A stretch of 64,000 bases of DNA from contig OZ025654.1 in NCBI GenBank assembly GCA_964019335.1, positions 682,001-746,000 of the forward strand, read 5' to 3'. The stretch comes from Diplonema japonicum (lineage: Eukaryota; Euglenozoa; Diplonemea; Diplonemida; Diplonemidae). Both the position numbers and the translations under genes were made by a program. This document shows, piece after piece, positions 9,991 to 19,984 of the stretch. Within the stretch, counting starts at the first letter, position 1. Every line of letters starts with the position of its first letter. Below the pieces are notes generated by a model. It ran no database searches. It saw only the letters and a list, made by a program, of their open reading frames with translations, and was not told where the DNA came from.

Positions 9991-11159
9991 GGTTCGCTTT
10001 CGCAAGGAGAATAGAAGAGAGAAAAAAGAGAGAGAGAAGGAGAGGGGGAGAAGCTAATTCTGGTTAGTTTGGTGTGTTGGCGATTTCTTTTCTTCTTTGT
10101 TTGCCAACTGCGTTGAAACGCGAAGGGACTGCTCTCAGCGCTGTTAATACAAAAGGGGGAAGGGGTGTGATAAAGGTCATGCCGACGTCCATGCTATTGC
10201 ACAAACGAGGGGGGAGGGGGAAGGGGGAAAGAAATACAAGGGAGCAACTGGTGTCCACTTGGGCCCCCTTTCCCCCCCTTTTTTTGTTGACACAATTTGC
10301 AAAAAAGGGGGGGGGGGGGTGGAAAGAAATTGATCGTAAATAAAACTGTAGAAACAGAGTTTATTCGTGAACTCACTTGAAGAGAGGAAGAAGAGAGGAC
10401 GGGGGGAAGACCGGAGGAGAAAGGGGGATTTATATACACTCGCAAACAATAGCTGTGGTTGATTTTGTTATCTTTACTTATTGCTGTTACTTCTTTACGT
10501 CCCCTTATCTCCGGTCTTTCAACTACGACTAAGAAATATAGCTGCTGAAGAATAAAATGGAAATGAGATTTTGAAAAAACCCCCATAGCTTCAATACAGA
10601 AGGGCTGGGAGAAATCAAGGAAATCCAAAAAAAAGAACACACGTTTTTCCCCCGAGCTGCACAAGGGTTACATACACGGAAAAAAAAGAGGGGGGGGGAA
10701 AGAATAAGAGTTAGTTCATTGTTGTGCGCAATTGTTACATTCTTTTTTTTTTCTTCCCCTAATAAAGATATTATTAGTAATCTTAATTAGTAACGCAATA
10801 CACTGCCCCAGCATTCTTTCTTTTTTTTGATAATTACAATAACAAGCAAGCGTTTCTGTTCATCATAAAAAAGAAAAAAAAGAAACTGGGCGGAGGTTGT
10901 GTGTCCACCCCGAAGGAGATGGAGAAAATATATGAGTTAAAGGATGTTTGTGAGACGCCCCCTTGTTCTCATCCACTTAATATATTGACACAAAAAAAAA
11001 AGTGATTCTTTTTTTTCTTTCGTTCTTTCTTTTTTTTTTCTTTTTGTTCCTTTTCAAAAAAAAAACAAGGTGAAGCCCTTGACTATACCGAAAAGCCACA
11101 GACTAGAAAGGGGGTATGATGGGATGCGAAAGAAAAAAAAAAAAGAAGAAAAGAACTAT
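9991..11159. other. Intergenic stretch with one isolated retroelement tail motif
   Basis: Purine-rich simple sequence, G and A runs and no convincing frame. The only recognisable piece is a copy of the retroelement tail motif at 10933-10964 (TTAAAGGATGTTTGTGAGAC on the plus strand), without attached coding sequence. Confidence 0.55.
10933..10964 (-). repeat. Solo 3' tail motif of the non-LTR retroelement
   Basis: Nearly identical to the motif at 6252-6283, including the flanking ATATATGAG and GAGACGCCCCCTT. It looks like a very short 5'-truncated insertion. Confidence 0.5.
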
Positions 11160-11375
11160 GCTCAGGCGGGTCCTACTGGGGTGGTCAAACTGCGGGGCAG
11201 CCTTGTCGGGTCAGCGACAGATACCTGCTCCGGAAGCCCTCGATGCCGCTCATGTTCGCTTGTCATACCCGTGGGTGGTACAGCGCAGGGGGGTTGTCGC
11301 TCCACCCACGCCGCCAGTAACAGTCTCAGCATATACCGCAGCCTCCTCGCCTTGATGCCCAGGAAGCGGCAGCTC
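11160..11375 (-). repeat. Dispersed repeat G, copy 2
   Basis: Homologous to 49505-49693. Shared blocks on the minus strand include GCTGCGGTATRTGCTGAGAC, GTGGAGCG, CTGCGCTGTA, CACGGGTATG and GCAGTTTGACCA. Both copies follow a pyrimidine tract. Identity unknown; it could be part of a retroelement or a transferred 3' gene end. Confidence 0.5.
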
Positions 11376-11491
11376 CAAAAAAAAAAAAAAATTTAAAAAA
11401 AAAGAAGGAAGACCTATCGACTCGGCTGGGATCAATAAGTCTTAGAGGAGGAACAACTTAGCTTTCCTTTAAGGGCTTTCTTGCAAACTGC

Positions 11492-14218
11492 TTAAACAAC
11501 CGTCTCCACAAACATAGGAGCCCCTGGAGGAGACATAGGCACAGGCGGTGCAAATATTGATGGCCCAGCAGCGCTGGCAGCACCGACGCAGCCCAGTATG
11601 ACGACCACAGTCCCTGCAATGACAACCAGTCCCCCGATGACGAACGGCCACACATACGTCTTTGCTTTCGGACCTGTCGCGTGTTCTTCCTCCAGCTTTG
11701 TACTCGGCTCGGGTGTTTGTACTAATGTCAGTGTCACTATTGACGTGGGCACCGCAGTTGGCACGGGGGTGGGGAGTGGGGTAGGCACGGGGGTGGGAAG
11801 TGGGGTAGGCACAGGTGTGGGGACAGGCGTCATCACCTGTGGTGTGGGGGCATCTGTTATCAGCGTCAACGTCGATGGTAGCGTAGCAGTCGCTGTAGAT
11901 GTGGGTGTTGGAAGTGTTAGAGTTGGTGGGTTCGGCGTCTCAGCAACTGGCGGGAGGGGTATGGTGGGGACTGGTGTCGGGAGCGGTGTGAGCGCAGTAG
12001 TCGGCACAGGTGTAGGAACGGGAGTGGGAACGGGAGTTGGCTGAAGTGTCGGAACGGGTGTAGGGGCGGGTGTAGGAGGTGCCGGTGTGGGCAACGGCGT
12101 AGGTACCGGCGTTGGAAGTGGAGTAGGGACAGGGCTAGGGGCAGGGGTAGGGGCGAGAGTCGGCTGTGGAGTGGGGATAGGAGTAGGAATTGGAGTAGGC
12201 AGAGGTGTAGGGACAGGAGTAGGCACGGGGGTGGGGAGGGGTGTGGGTACAGGCGTGGGAACGGGAGTGGGAAGCACATGGTACGTCATGCTTACCGTAG
12301 CAGTGCTTGTGGGCAGAGTCACACTGGGCCCGATGGTGATGGACGCACTGGCCGTGCCTGTGGGCAGCGATACCGTCACTGTCTCTGTCATACTGGGCAG
12401 CGACAGAGTCTCAGTCACAGTAGCTGTGGGTATGGTCTGTGAGAGACTGACCGTGTCAGTGGGGAGAAGGGATGAGGACACAGTTATCGTCGGTAGCGTC
12501 GCTGTGAAACTGTCTGTGGTGCTCATAGTTACGGTGAGCGTGGGCAGAGTCACCGTCTCTGTAGCAGTGGCAGTAGGAAGCTGCATAGTTAGAGTGTCTG
12601 TGGGAAGCGAAATAGTTTGTGTCTCTGTTAGCGAGGTGCTCAGCGACCCTGTCACCGTAGGTAGCGTCGAGGTGCCTGTCGGTGTTTCTGTGGGAAGTGA
12701 AACCGACGCGGACTCTGTGGCCGTAGGCACGCTGATAGATACCGTCTCTGTGCGGGTGGGCAGCGTGGCGGTCACTGTCCCTGTTTCCGTAGGCATCGTA
12801 GCCGTCGCTGACCCAGTCTTTGTTGGCAGTGTTGATGATGCCGTCACTGTCCCTGAGCGCATCGTCAACGTAACTGTCTTTGTCCCTGTGGGCAGCGTGA
12901 AGGACACAGACCCCGAAACAGTGGGCATCGTGAAGCTCACTGTCTCTGTCTCTGTGGGCAGTGTCCTAGTCGGCGACTCCGTCACCGTGGGCACTGTCAG
13001 AGTTGTTGACCCCGAAACAGTGGGCAGTGTGAAGGTTCCAGACGCTGTCCCTGTTGGTAATGAAACCGTCTTTGATACCGTCAATGAGGGCAGCGTGGCT
13101 GTCACTGTTCCTGTCCACGTTGGTAGAGTGACTGAATTTGTTAGAGTTCCTGTTGGCACCGTCAGAGTTATTGACCCCGAAACAGTGGGCAGTGTGAAGG
13201 TTCCAGACACTGTCCTTGTTGGCAATGAAGCCGTCGTTGATACCGTCAATGAAGGCAGTGTAGCTGTCACCGTTTGTGTCCTTGTCAGCAGCGTCAAGGT
13301 TGTTGACCCCGAAACAGTGGGCAGTGTGAAGGTTACTGACGCCGTCCACGTTGGTAATGAAACCGTTGTGGACACTGTCAATGAGGGCAGCGTGGTTGTC
13401 ACTGTTCCGCTCCACGTTGGTAGAGTGGCCGAAACCGTTTGAGTCCCTGTGGGCATCGACATAGTGGTTGACCCCGAAACAGTGGGCAGTGTGAAGGTTA
13501 CTGACGCTGTCCCTGTTGGTAATGAAACCGTCGTTGATACCGTCAATGAGGGCAGCGTGGCTGTCACTGTTCCTGTCCACGTTGGTAGAGTGACTGAAAC
13601 TGTTTGAGTCCCTGTGGGCATCGTCATAGTGGTTGACCCCGAAACAGTGGGCAGTGTGAAGGTTCCAGACGCTGTCCCTGTTGGTAATGAAACCGTCGTT
13701 GATACCGTCAATGAGGGCAGCGTGGCTGTCACTGTTCCTGTCCACGTTGGTAGAGTGACTGAAACTGTTTGAGTCCCTGTGGGAATCGACATAGTGGTTG
13801 ACCCCGAAACGGTGGGCAGTGTGAAGGTTCCAGACACTGTCCCTGTTGGCAATGAGACCGTTGTGGACACCGACAATGAGGGCAGTGTGGAGGTTACTGT
13901 TTCAGTTTTTGTGGGCATTGATGCAGACGAGGATTTCGTCTCTGATGGCAAGGTGAACGTCACTGTCTCAGTCAATGAGTTCAGTGTAGCTGACAGGGAC
14001 ACCGTGGGCAGTGTAAATGTCACTGATTCTGTCCCAGTTGGTATTGTGGCAGACACAGTCCCAGTGGGGAGTGACGACGAGACTGTCAGTGTGGGTAATG
14101 AAACTGTCACGGTCTCCGTGACTGTTGGGAGCGAAAAAGTCTTCGTCAGCGTTTGACCATCAAGCGTGCCTACATGTAAGAACAACACGGCCACCCACAC
14201 CTGCCGCCTCACATCCAT
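11492..14218 (-). CDS. Mucin-like type I membrane protein with LPT and PTPVPT repeats
   Basis: A 908-residue protein. Residues 1-22 form a signal peptide ([15 protein letters not shown]). Then about 630 residues of Thr/Ser-rich repeats centred on LPT follow; within them a 165-bp (55-aa) higher-order unit recurs at about 13011, 13176, 13308, 13473, 13638 and 13803 (one interval is 132 bp). Next is a Pro/Thr block of [10 protein letters not shown] type. Near the C-terminus there is one strong transmembrane segment ([20 protein letters not shown]), then a short Pro-rich tail. The features point to a heavily O-glycosylated cell-surface glycoprotein. The gene at 1-1608 is a paralogue. An AG acceptor (ACACACCGCAG) lies 5 nt before the ATG. 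The internal repeats should make this locus prone to length changes. Confidence 0.8.
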   Translation of the reverse strand: MDVRRQVWVAVLFLHVGTLDGQTLTKTFSLPTVTETVTVSLPTLTVSSSLPTGTVSATIPTGTESVTFTLPTVSLSATLNSLTETVTFTLPSETKSSSASMPTKTETVTSTLPSLSVSTTVSLPTGTVSGTFTLPTVSGSTTMSIPTGTQTVSVTLPTWTGTVTATLPSLTVSTTVSLPTGTASGTFTLPTVSGSTTMTMPTGTQTVSVTLPTWTGTVTATLPSLTVSTTVSLPTGTASVTFTLPTVSGSTTMSMPTGTQTVSATLPTWSGTVTTTLPSLTVSTTVSLPTWTASVTFTLPTVSGSTTLTLLTRTQTVTATLPSLTVSTTASLPTRTVSGTFTLPTVSGSITLTVPTGTLTNSVTLPTWTGTVTATLPSLTVSKTVSLPTGTASGTFTLPTVSGSTTLTVPTVTESPTRTLPTETETVSFTMPTVSGSVSFTLPTGTKTVTLTMRSGTVTASSTLPTKTGSATATMPTETGTVTATLPTRTETVSISVPTATESASVSLPTETPTGTSTLPTVTGSLSTSLTETQTISLPTDTLTMQLPTATATETVTLPTLTVTMSTTDSFTATLPTITVSSSLLPTDTVSLSQTIPTATVTETLSLPSMTETVTVSLPTGTASASITIGPSVTLPTSTATVSMTYHVLPTPVPTPVPTPLPTPVPTPVPTPLPTPIPTPIPTPQPTLAPTPAPSPVPTPLPTPVPTPLPTPAPPTPAPTPVPTLQPTPVPTPVPTPVPTTALTPLPTPVPTIPLPPVAETPNPPTLTLPTPTSTATATLPSTLTLITDAPTPQVMTPVPTPVPTPLPTPVPTPLPTPVPTAVPTSIVTLTLVQTPEPSTKLEEEHATGPKAKTYVWPFVIGGLVVIAGTVVVILGCVGAASAAGPSIFAPPVPMSPPGAPMFVETVV

Positions 14219-14317
14219 TGCCCTGCGGTGTGTGTTGCACGAGAATCGAACTCAATATTTCTTTTAAAAAAGGAAAATAAAAAGGGGAATGCAAAAGCTT
14301 CTTCTATTCTTACAGAA
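14219..14317 (-). promoter_or_regulatory. Acceptor region of the mucin-like gene
   Basis: The minus strand reads through a mixed segment to CTCGTGCAACACACACCGCAG, with its AG at 14224-14223, directly before the start codon at 14218. The pyrimidine tract is weaker than at other genes. Confidence 0.35.
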
Positions 14318-14500
14318 ACTTGGTTACCCGGGACGCCCCGGCTAGGGTTGAGCACACCGCACGCATTAAGGACACGACGCGGAACGCAGAAGAAGCTACT
14401 GCTCGGCCGAGGAGCGCCCCCTGTAATCAAGTAGGTAGTTCGTGCTTCATTGCACGCTTAACGCCACCTAGTGTTGCAATCAAAGCCCCATTTTTCTTTT
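14318..14500 (+). repeat. Dispersed repeat E, copy 1
   Basis: Matches 22140-22312 in inverted orientation. The shared core runs from TTGGTTACC through GCACGCATTAAGGACACGAC, CGGAACGCAGAAGAAGCTAC and CGCCCCCTGTAATCAAGTAG. The two copies are clearly diverged, so this is a dispersed repeat, not an assembly duplicate. No coding capacity is evident. Confidence 0.65.
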
Positions 14501-14757
14501 TTTCTTCTGGTTTTTTCTTTCCCTCTCTCCTGTCTGTCCCGAAAGAAGAAAGTGAAGAGAGCCCTGCCACGCGACATCGCCAGGCCAGCGGTAGTGTTTC
14601 CTCTAGGTGTTAAAAGGGGGTGTTATTATGTTAGGAGGTATACACCAGCGATCTGGGGTGGGAAGCGGAGGGCTTCACCTTGACACATTGAAGGAAGAAA
14701 AGAAGAAAAAAAAAGAAAGGCGATGTTTAAGGGCAAATCCCACTAAAGAAAAAAAAA

Positions 14758-14865
14758 GAGAAGCTGGCCGTTGTTTGTACGTGCCGGTTAATATCTGGAG
14801 AAGGTTGTAAACCCGAAACACGTTGCCGACGTTCTCTTGTTTGGACAAGTCAAAGACTCATTCTT

Positions 14866-14904
<39 letters not shown>
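14758..14904 (+). mobile_element. SINE-like retroposon, copy S2, with poly(A) tail
   Basis: About 105 nt of body, starting near GGCCGTTGTTTGTACGTGCC and running to GACTCATTCTTGC, then an uninterrupted run of about 37 A. The body is shared with copies at 18.9 and 44.8 kb; its 5' half is also shared with copies at 3.06, 19.6 and 34.9 kb. A conserved body ending in poly(A) on the same side in both orientations is typical of a poly(A)-tailed retroposon. Confidence 0.6.
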
Positions 14905-14906
<2 letters not shown>

Positions 14907-15011
14907 AAAGTAGGACACAAGAAAGAAGAGAAAAACAAAAAATAGGGTAAAACACTATGAATATGGGGGCTTTGGGGGGTTTTTTTTTTTCTTTCTTTTT
15001 TTTCAATGTAT

Positions 15012-16868
15012 TCAATGTGGCCCCGGCAGCCTAAAAGAACTCGCTGTGCGCCTACAGATTTCGGTTTCTATGAGTGTGGCAACGGTACCCGTGTCGCGAT
15101 CGAGGGCATAATCGATCGCAGTGCGGTTGCAGGCGTCCCTAAGCTGCAGATGTGCTGTTGTGCAAAAGGCCATCAAGGCTTCTACAACGCACTTTTCAGA
15201 GCTACCAGCGAGGTGCATGAACGTGGTCCGGTTCATGCTGTCTCGCAAACTCGAAAAGGCCCGCTTGTAACGGTTCACGAAGCCCCAGGGCATGAACCGC
15301 AGCCTCTTGCAAAACCTGATGAACAGCGGAACTTTGTCCCTGTTGCGCAGCAAGTACATTGTGCTGATCTTCCAGCACCTTCCCGAACAGATCGCTTCCA
15401 CCTCGTCATGCGTCAAGAGCGACGGGTTGGCAGGGAAGTCAAACCCCATCGACACCAAATGCCTATACTCACCAGGACGGCGGTGGTTGATACACTGAAT
15501 CAAAAGCTCTCTGTGTTCCTTAACCACTGTGTCTCTTGGCCAACTCGCGCAGATTTCTTTGAACACATCGACGTGGCCGGACACTACATGCAAGGGGCTT
15601 GTTGCATTGGCACCGCTTTGCAGCGCAATCACGACCATGTGAAAGTTGTTGCGCGAAACAAAAAGATGCAACGGGGTCTTCTTGTGATAATTCATCTGGT
15701 TCACGTCCGCCCCAAGGGACAGCACCGCCGACAGTATGGCAGGTGTGCTGCAGTGATGGCACACGTTGTTGCCCTGCCTGTCGCGATCGGCCACGCCGCG
15801 TATCTTCGCAAGCCTCTCGATCGTCGCGACGCGTGTCAGGGAACACTTCACAGCGTACATCAAAGCGGTCATCCCCTTCTTGCACGGCAACGAGTCTTTA
15901 AAGAGTTCTTCAGGGATCTGATTCACCCTCTTTGAAAGCAAGTACATCAACGGGGTCTTCCCGTTTTCTGGATCAGCGGCGTGGACATCCCAACCCACCG
16001 ATGCGAACAGCGTGACGTACTCCTCAAGCATCGCTTCCTTGAAGCACAAGGTGCACCTGCAGTACAGCAGGAACCCGTTGTAGTACGAGATGAAGGCTGC
16101 ACGGTTTCGAGCGTTACTGAAGATGATCCCGAGACGGTCGGCGGGGAGCTGCCTGGAGAGGAACAAGTACCCGATCTTCCTATAGTCGATGTCCACAGGG
16201 CCGCGGCTGAAGTACACTGGATTGTAATTCTCCGTGAGGCTGATTTTTTTAGAGAGATGTTCTGCGTTCTCGAGTGTCGTGTCGTCATCGGTAAGTATTC
16301 TGGCGCTGAGGTTTGTTGTCAGCTCTGAGTGGCGCAAAGCATGCTGGAATATCGAACCCGGTCGGGACACAAGGCACGCGAGGTACTCTGTCGCCAAAAC
16401 ACCAGCTTCCGCTACAAACGTAACGAAGTCAGCGCAGAACTGATCCATTGTGGATGCGTCCTTCAAGATCGGGATCGCCAACCTTGAGACCGCTTGGCTC
16501 CAGTCTGGTTCTGTTTTGCCCAGTGCGTCGCGCCACAGTTGGAGGTAGACCATTAGCTGGTCTTGCGGGCCGTGGAAGGCGACTGTGTGTATAGCTTCAG
16601 GGGACACAGTCACGCCCATAGCCTCCAAGGTGAGTCTTGCTTTGACACGGTCGCAAACGGAGATTTCAAAGATGTCGCCCTCGCACACTCCTATATCGGC
16701 TACGGTTTGGGTGTTTAGCTGCTCCCCTTCGTGGCTTATCACGAAGTCGCCCTTTGTGAGGTTCAGGTCGCGTGCGATTACTTGTTCCATTTCCATGACG
16801 CCCCAGTCTGGCATCACCTCGGTGCTGCAGTGGCACCCGTCGGGGCCAGCTACGAAGACGCTTAGCAT
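15012..16868 (-). CDS. Ubiquitin-like domain plus ankyrin repeat protein
   Basis: A 618-residue protein starting MLSVFVAGPDG. Residues 1-75 resemble a ubiquitin fold and carry VISHEGEQL, the same motif as the UBL protein at 4054-5463. A helical region without recognised motifs follows. From about residue 300 there are degenerate ankyrin repeats: NGKTPLMYLLSKR, KGMTALMYAVK, KKTPLHLFVSRNNFHMV, NRTTFMHLAGSSEK and NRTAIDYALDRD. There is no signal peptide or membrane segment. It is likely an intracellular interaction scaffold, with the UBL domain possibly linking to ubiquitin-type machinery (inference). The frame is unbroken and apparently intronless. Together with the pseudokinase-ankyrin and coiled-coil-ankyrin genes near 50-63 kb, it shows local use of ankyrin repeats as C-terminal modules. 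Confidence 0.75.
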   Translation of the reverse strand: MLSVFVAGPDGCHCSTEVMPDWGVMEMEQVIARDLNLTKGDFVISHEGEQLNTQTVADIGVCEGDIFEISVCDRVKARLTLEAMGVTVSPEAIHTVAFHGPQDQLMVYLQLWRDALGKTEPDWSQAVSRLAIPILKDASTMDQFCADFVTFVAEAGVLATEYLACLVSRPGSIFQHALRHSELTTNLSARILTDDDTTLENAEHLSKKISLTENYNPVYFSRGPVDIDYRKIGYLFLSRQLPADRLGIIFSNARNRAAFISYYNGFLLYCRCTLCFKEAMLEEYVTLFASVGWDVHAADPENGKTPLMYLLSKRVNQIPEELFKDSLPCKKGMTALMYAVKCSLTRVATIERLAKIRGVADRDRQGNNVCHHCSTPAILSAVLSLGADVNQMNYHKKTPLHLFVSRNNFHMVVIALQSGANATSPLHVVSGHVDVFKEICASWPRDTVVKEHRELLIQCINHRRPGEYRHLVSMGFDFPANPSLLTHDEVEAICSGRCWKISTMYLLRNRDKVPLFIRFCKRLRFMPWGFVNRYKRAFSSLRDSMNRTTFMHLAGSSEKCVVEALMAFCTTAHLQLRDACNRTAIDYALDRDTGTVATLIETEICRRTASSFRLPGPH

Positions 16869-17266
16869 TGTACTTCGCCGCCCCCCCCCTCCCCTCCGCC
16901 CCCTCCGTTCCTTGACTTTTTTCTCCTTTTTTTTTGGAGGGTTTTTAGAAAAAAGAAGAAAAAGAAGAAGAAGAAAATGAAAGACGGAGTGAAAAAGAAA
17001 AAAGAAAAATGGTTCTCACGCGCACAAGGAGTTTTTCTTTTCGGCTTTTTTTTTTTTTTAATTCTTATTATTATTTTTAATTTTTTTTAAGCCCTAGCTG
17101 GGGGGGGAGGAAGGGGGACTTTCTTTGGTATCATAAATCGAGAAACGAGGGAAAAAACAAAGTTCACTATGATGGAGAGAGGTTCAAGCAACGACTCCAC
17201 GCACCCAAATAAAAAGAGTTTAGCATTTATTTATTTATTTATTTCTCTTGAAGTGAAGAAACTTAT
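16869..17266. other. Intergenic stretch without a gene
   Basis: C/T-rich and A/T homopolymers, with a short TTTA tandem run just before the piggyBac remnant. No coding frame seen. Confidence 0.6.
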
Positions 17267-18374
17267 TTAACAAAAGGACCGGGGGTTTTGGCGTCTATTT
17301 ATGAACCCGGGGAAAAGAAATGCGAGAGTTTAACCATAGGAAACCTCCGATAGCATGCATACCCGTACTCAAAAGAGAGCAGAAGAACTGGTAATTAGAA
17401 TAAAGATTATCCATCGCAACCCAGTGACCACGATGCTCGAACTGTCGAAGAAGACATGGTACCGTGTCCTCCGGGTCCCCACCAGGGTAAATTCTAATGT
17501 TAAGCGCGCACCCTGTGCATGAATGCGGCGGAGTACACCTTAAAGCCACGCTGTGCTTAAGGCGGGAGAAGGAGCGAATCAATGCTCAGCCCTTGACCGG
17601 GGGTGGTATGCAGCTTTCCAGCTGGAGGAGTCCGGGAATGCAGCATCTCCACTTTTGATAGTGTCCCGTTGCCCTGGTGGAAGTGGACACAACAAGAAGA
17701 TATGGGGAAATGTGGTGCGGCCCAGGACACGGCCTTTGTAAGGCATTGCAATCTCTTCCTTTGTAGACCAGTAGTCCTTGATGCCCGCCCTGCAGACTTC
17801 GTCCATCAAGGCGGGCAGAACCCAGACGGCTATCCAGGTGTTCAGTTGTACCACGTCTGCGTCGAATGTGGTGCCCTTGGATGTGGTGCCCTTGGATGTG
17901 GTGCCCTTGGATGTGGTGCCTTGGATGTGGCATACACCTTCGAACAGCTGATGGACCTCAGCAAGCTGTTTGCGATAAACAAACTGAAAAGCTGTAGCCT
18001 ATCCATGTCGCCGTTCGATGTTGCTGGACCCCTGTACCCATGTCATTTCCTGGCCGGTATACGGTTGATATTTGTCCCCCAACGCACACCACCCTCATCT
18101 GAGGTGGTGCTGGGGCTGGAAGGAGCACTTGAAATCACTTTAGAAGGTCCTGAGAAGCTGCTCTCAAATACTAAGTAAAACAGGACACCAAGCAACCCCC
18201 TTGGGGACGGGTTTTTGTGTTTGTTCTTCGCGCAAAAGGGTATTTCAAATAAAAGAAAATCGCGGAACAATGGGTCTTAGTAAAGTCAGGGGCTGTGTGG
18301 CACAAAAAGTGTCACATAGAAAAGATAATTTTTCTTAAGGACACATATGTCCTCATGGTCCTTTAGTGGTTTAA
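17267..18374 (-). mobile_element. piggyBac-type transposon remnant between TTAA sites
   Basis: Minus-strand frames show pieces of a piggyBac (DDE_Tnp_1_7) transposase in the expected order. WIAVWVLPALMDEVCRAGIK followed by DYWSTKE and TTFPHIFLLCPLPP lies at 17854-17600. LRCTPPHSCTGC, IRIYPGG and VAMDNLYSNYQFFCSLLSTG lie at 17560-17330. The last resembles the family's DN-Y block around a catalytic Asp. The two parts are in different frames with a stop between, and both termini are missing, so it is non-functional. TTAA occurs at 17267-17270 and 18371-18374. Just inside both are related sequences (CAAAAGGACC on the left; CCACTAAAGGACC read inward from the right), compatible with TTAA target duplication and short terminal inverted repeats. 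At ~1.1 kb it is internally deleted. Confidence 0.6.
17875..17933 (+). repeat. Short tandem repeat inside the piggyBac remnant
   Basis: Four near-identical 15-bp units (GGATGTGGTGCCCTT), the last one shortened. It disrupts the transposase region. Confidence 0.8.
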
Positions 18375-18755
18375 AAAAAAAAGGGCAAAGGTCCCAAGGA
18401 ACGATACAATTCAAGCAACTTAAGGCACACCTGCACTATTTTTTTTTTTTTTTTTTCCCCTTCAGAGAGAAAGAAAAGCAATTCACCGCCAACAAGTAAT
18501 GACGTTACACAAGACAGCAGCAGTACTTCCTTTGCAGAGGTAAGTGTTTATATTTCCCAACACTCTGAAGCTATGCTCGGGGCAAAATTTTCGTACCTCT
18601 AAAAGCAACTAGTACACCGTGAAGCAATGAGCCCCTGAGCCCCCAAGGGAGTGCGTGAAGCAATTTCTCTTTCAGAAGAGTGAAATAAAAATATGAAAAA
18701 TAAAAAAAAAAAGAAAATATAAATTGTTCGGCGCATATATATGGTCGCATATTTT

Positions 18756-18789
<34 letters not shown>

Positions 18790-18904
18790 GAAAAAAAGAA
18801 AATTGAAAAAGATTCAAAAAGAAATTGCCTCAGGAAAAAGGGTGTTCTTCAATGGAAAAAAAATGGATTTCTCCAATGGAACGAAATGGTGGGTAAAGTT
18901 TACA

Positions 18905-19013
18905 AAGAGGAACCGACCGGTGTAGAAGCCTCAGAAGTTTAAACCCATAAACACGTTGCCAACGTTCTCCTTTTATTTAGACAAGTCAAAAGACTCGTTT
19001 CTTGCAAAAAAAA
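18905..19013 (+). mobile_element. SINE-like retroposon, copy S3
   Basis: Shares AACACGTTGCCAACGTTCTC, ACAAGTC and GACTCGTTTCTTGC with S2 and S6 and ends in 8 A followed by G. Its 5' end has diverged. Confidence 0.55.
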
Positions 19014-19561
19014 GGGGTGGGGGGGGGGGGGGGGAAGAATCTAATTAAATAATTATTATCCCTTTTTTTCACAGTACATAATAACAGCAAAGCCAGTATT
19101 CCCAATGAAACGCGCGTGTTCGTCCTGAGATGCGAGTGGATTAGGAGGCCGTGGCCACGAAGCAAGAATACAATACTTACACATTTTAATTGCAAATGAA
19201 AACCGAGTAACAAAAAAAAAAAAAAAAAAAAAAAAAGAAGAAGAAGAAAAGAAAAAAAAACACTTTCCTGCACAAGTATCATAAGCACGGACAAATCGGA
19301 TTTGCACTTCAAGGAGAGGCAAGAGAGACCGCAAAAGAAAAATTACTGATAGAGGGGAGAAAAGGTGGGGGGGGGGGGGGGGGGAAGAGGCGAAAGCAAG
19401 AGCACTCAGGTCGCTGCTCACGTAATTTTTTTTATTTTTATTTTTTTTTTTTTTCGTTTTCAATTCCACTCTAAGCAACAGCAAGTGACTTGAAATAACT
19501 AAAAAAGAAATATACTATACAAAGTCAGTTGGACAGAGACCATTTAAAAAGAAAAAAAAGA

Positions 19562-19670
19562 AGAGTTGATTTTGTCTTTTGCACAGACTGGGATTAAACC
19601 TTAGATGGATAAGCCCGCAACAACGCAACTATCTTGTTTTTTAAAGCGAAAAAGAAGAGAAAAAAAAAAG
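19562..19670 (+). mobile_element. SINE-like retroposon, copy S4 (diverged)
   Basis: GTTGATTTTGTCTTTTGCAC and GGGATTAAACCTTAGATGG, then ATAAGCCC, match the 5' half of the copy at 3.06 kb. It ends in an A-rich tract. Confidence 0.45.
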
Positions 19671-19984
19671 GGGGGGAAAGAAAAACGTTTTTTTTTGGTG
19701 GGGGAGATCCCATCAAGTCTCCATTTCTTCTTTTTTTTTTTTTTTCGAAGGGCAATTCACCTATTTCCTACCGGTTTCTATACAACCGCACTAAAAACAC
19801 ATTTTTTTTTTTCTTCTTTCTTTTCTCCCACACGAGCAAAACAGCACAGAATGCAAAGGCATCAGTGCATCGCGGAAAACATCCCACACCTCTACGAGTA
19901 GAATACACGCAAAAATGAACAAGAGAGGGGGGGGGGGGGGGGGGGGAATAATTTAAAAAAAACGCGCACTTTTTTTTTCCCCCC

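Larger units (their letters stand above)
18375..19984. other. Intergenic, low-complexity, with two SINE-like copies
   Basis: Long T, A and G runs (for example 18760-18788 and around 19020). Apart from the two repeat copies listed separately, I see no gene. Frames rich in Phe or Lys are homopolymer artefacts. Confidence 0.55.

Noticed and set aside
12087-13442. Long Val/Gly-rich plus-strand frames (also 128-745, 752-949 and 13779-14156)
   Set aside because: Antisense shadows of the Thr/LPT repeats of the two mucin-like genes. The minus-strand frames have signal peptides and, in the complete copy, a membrane anchor.
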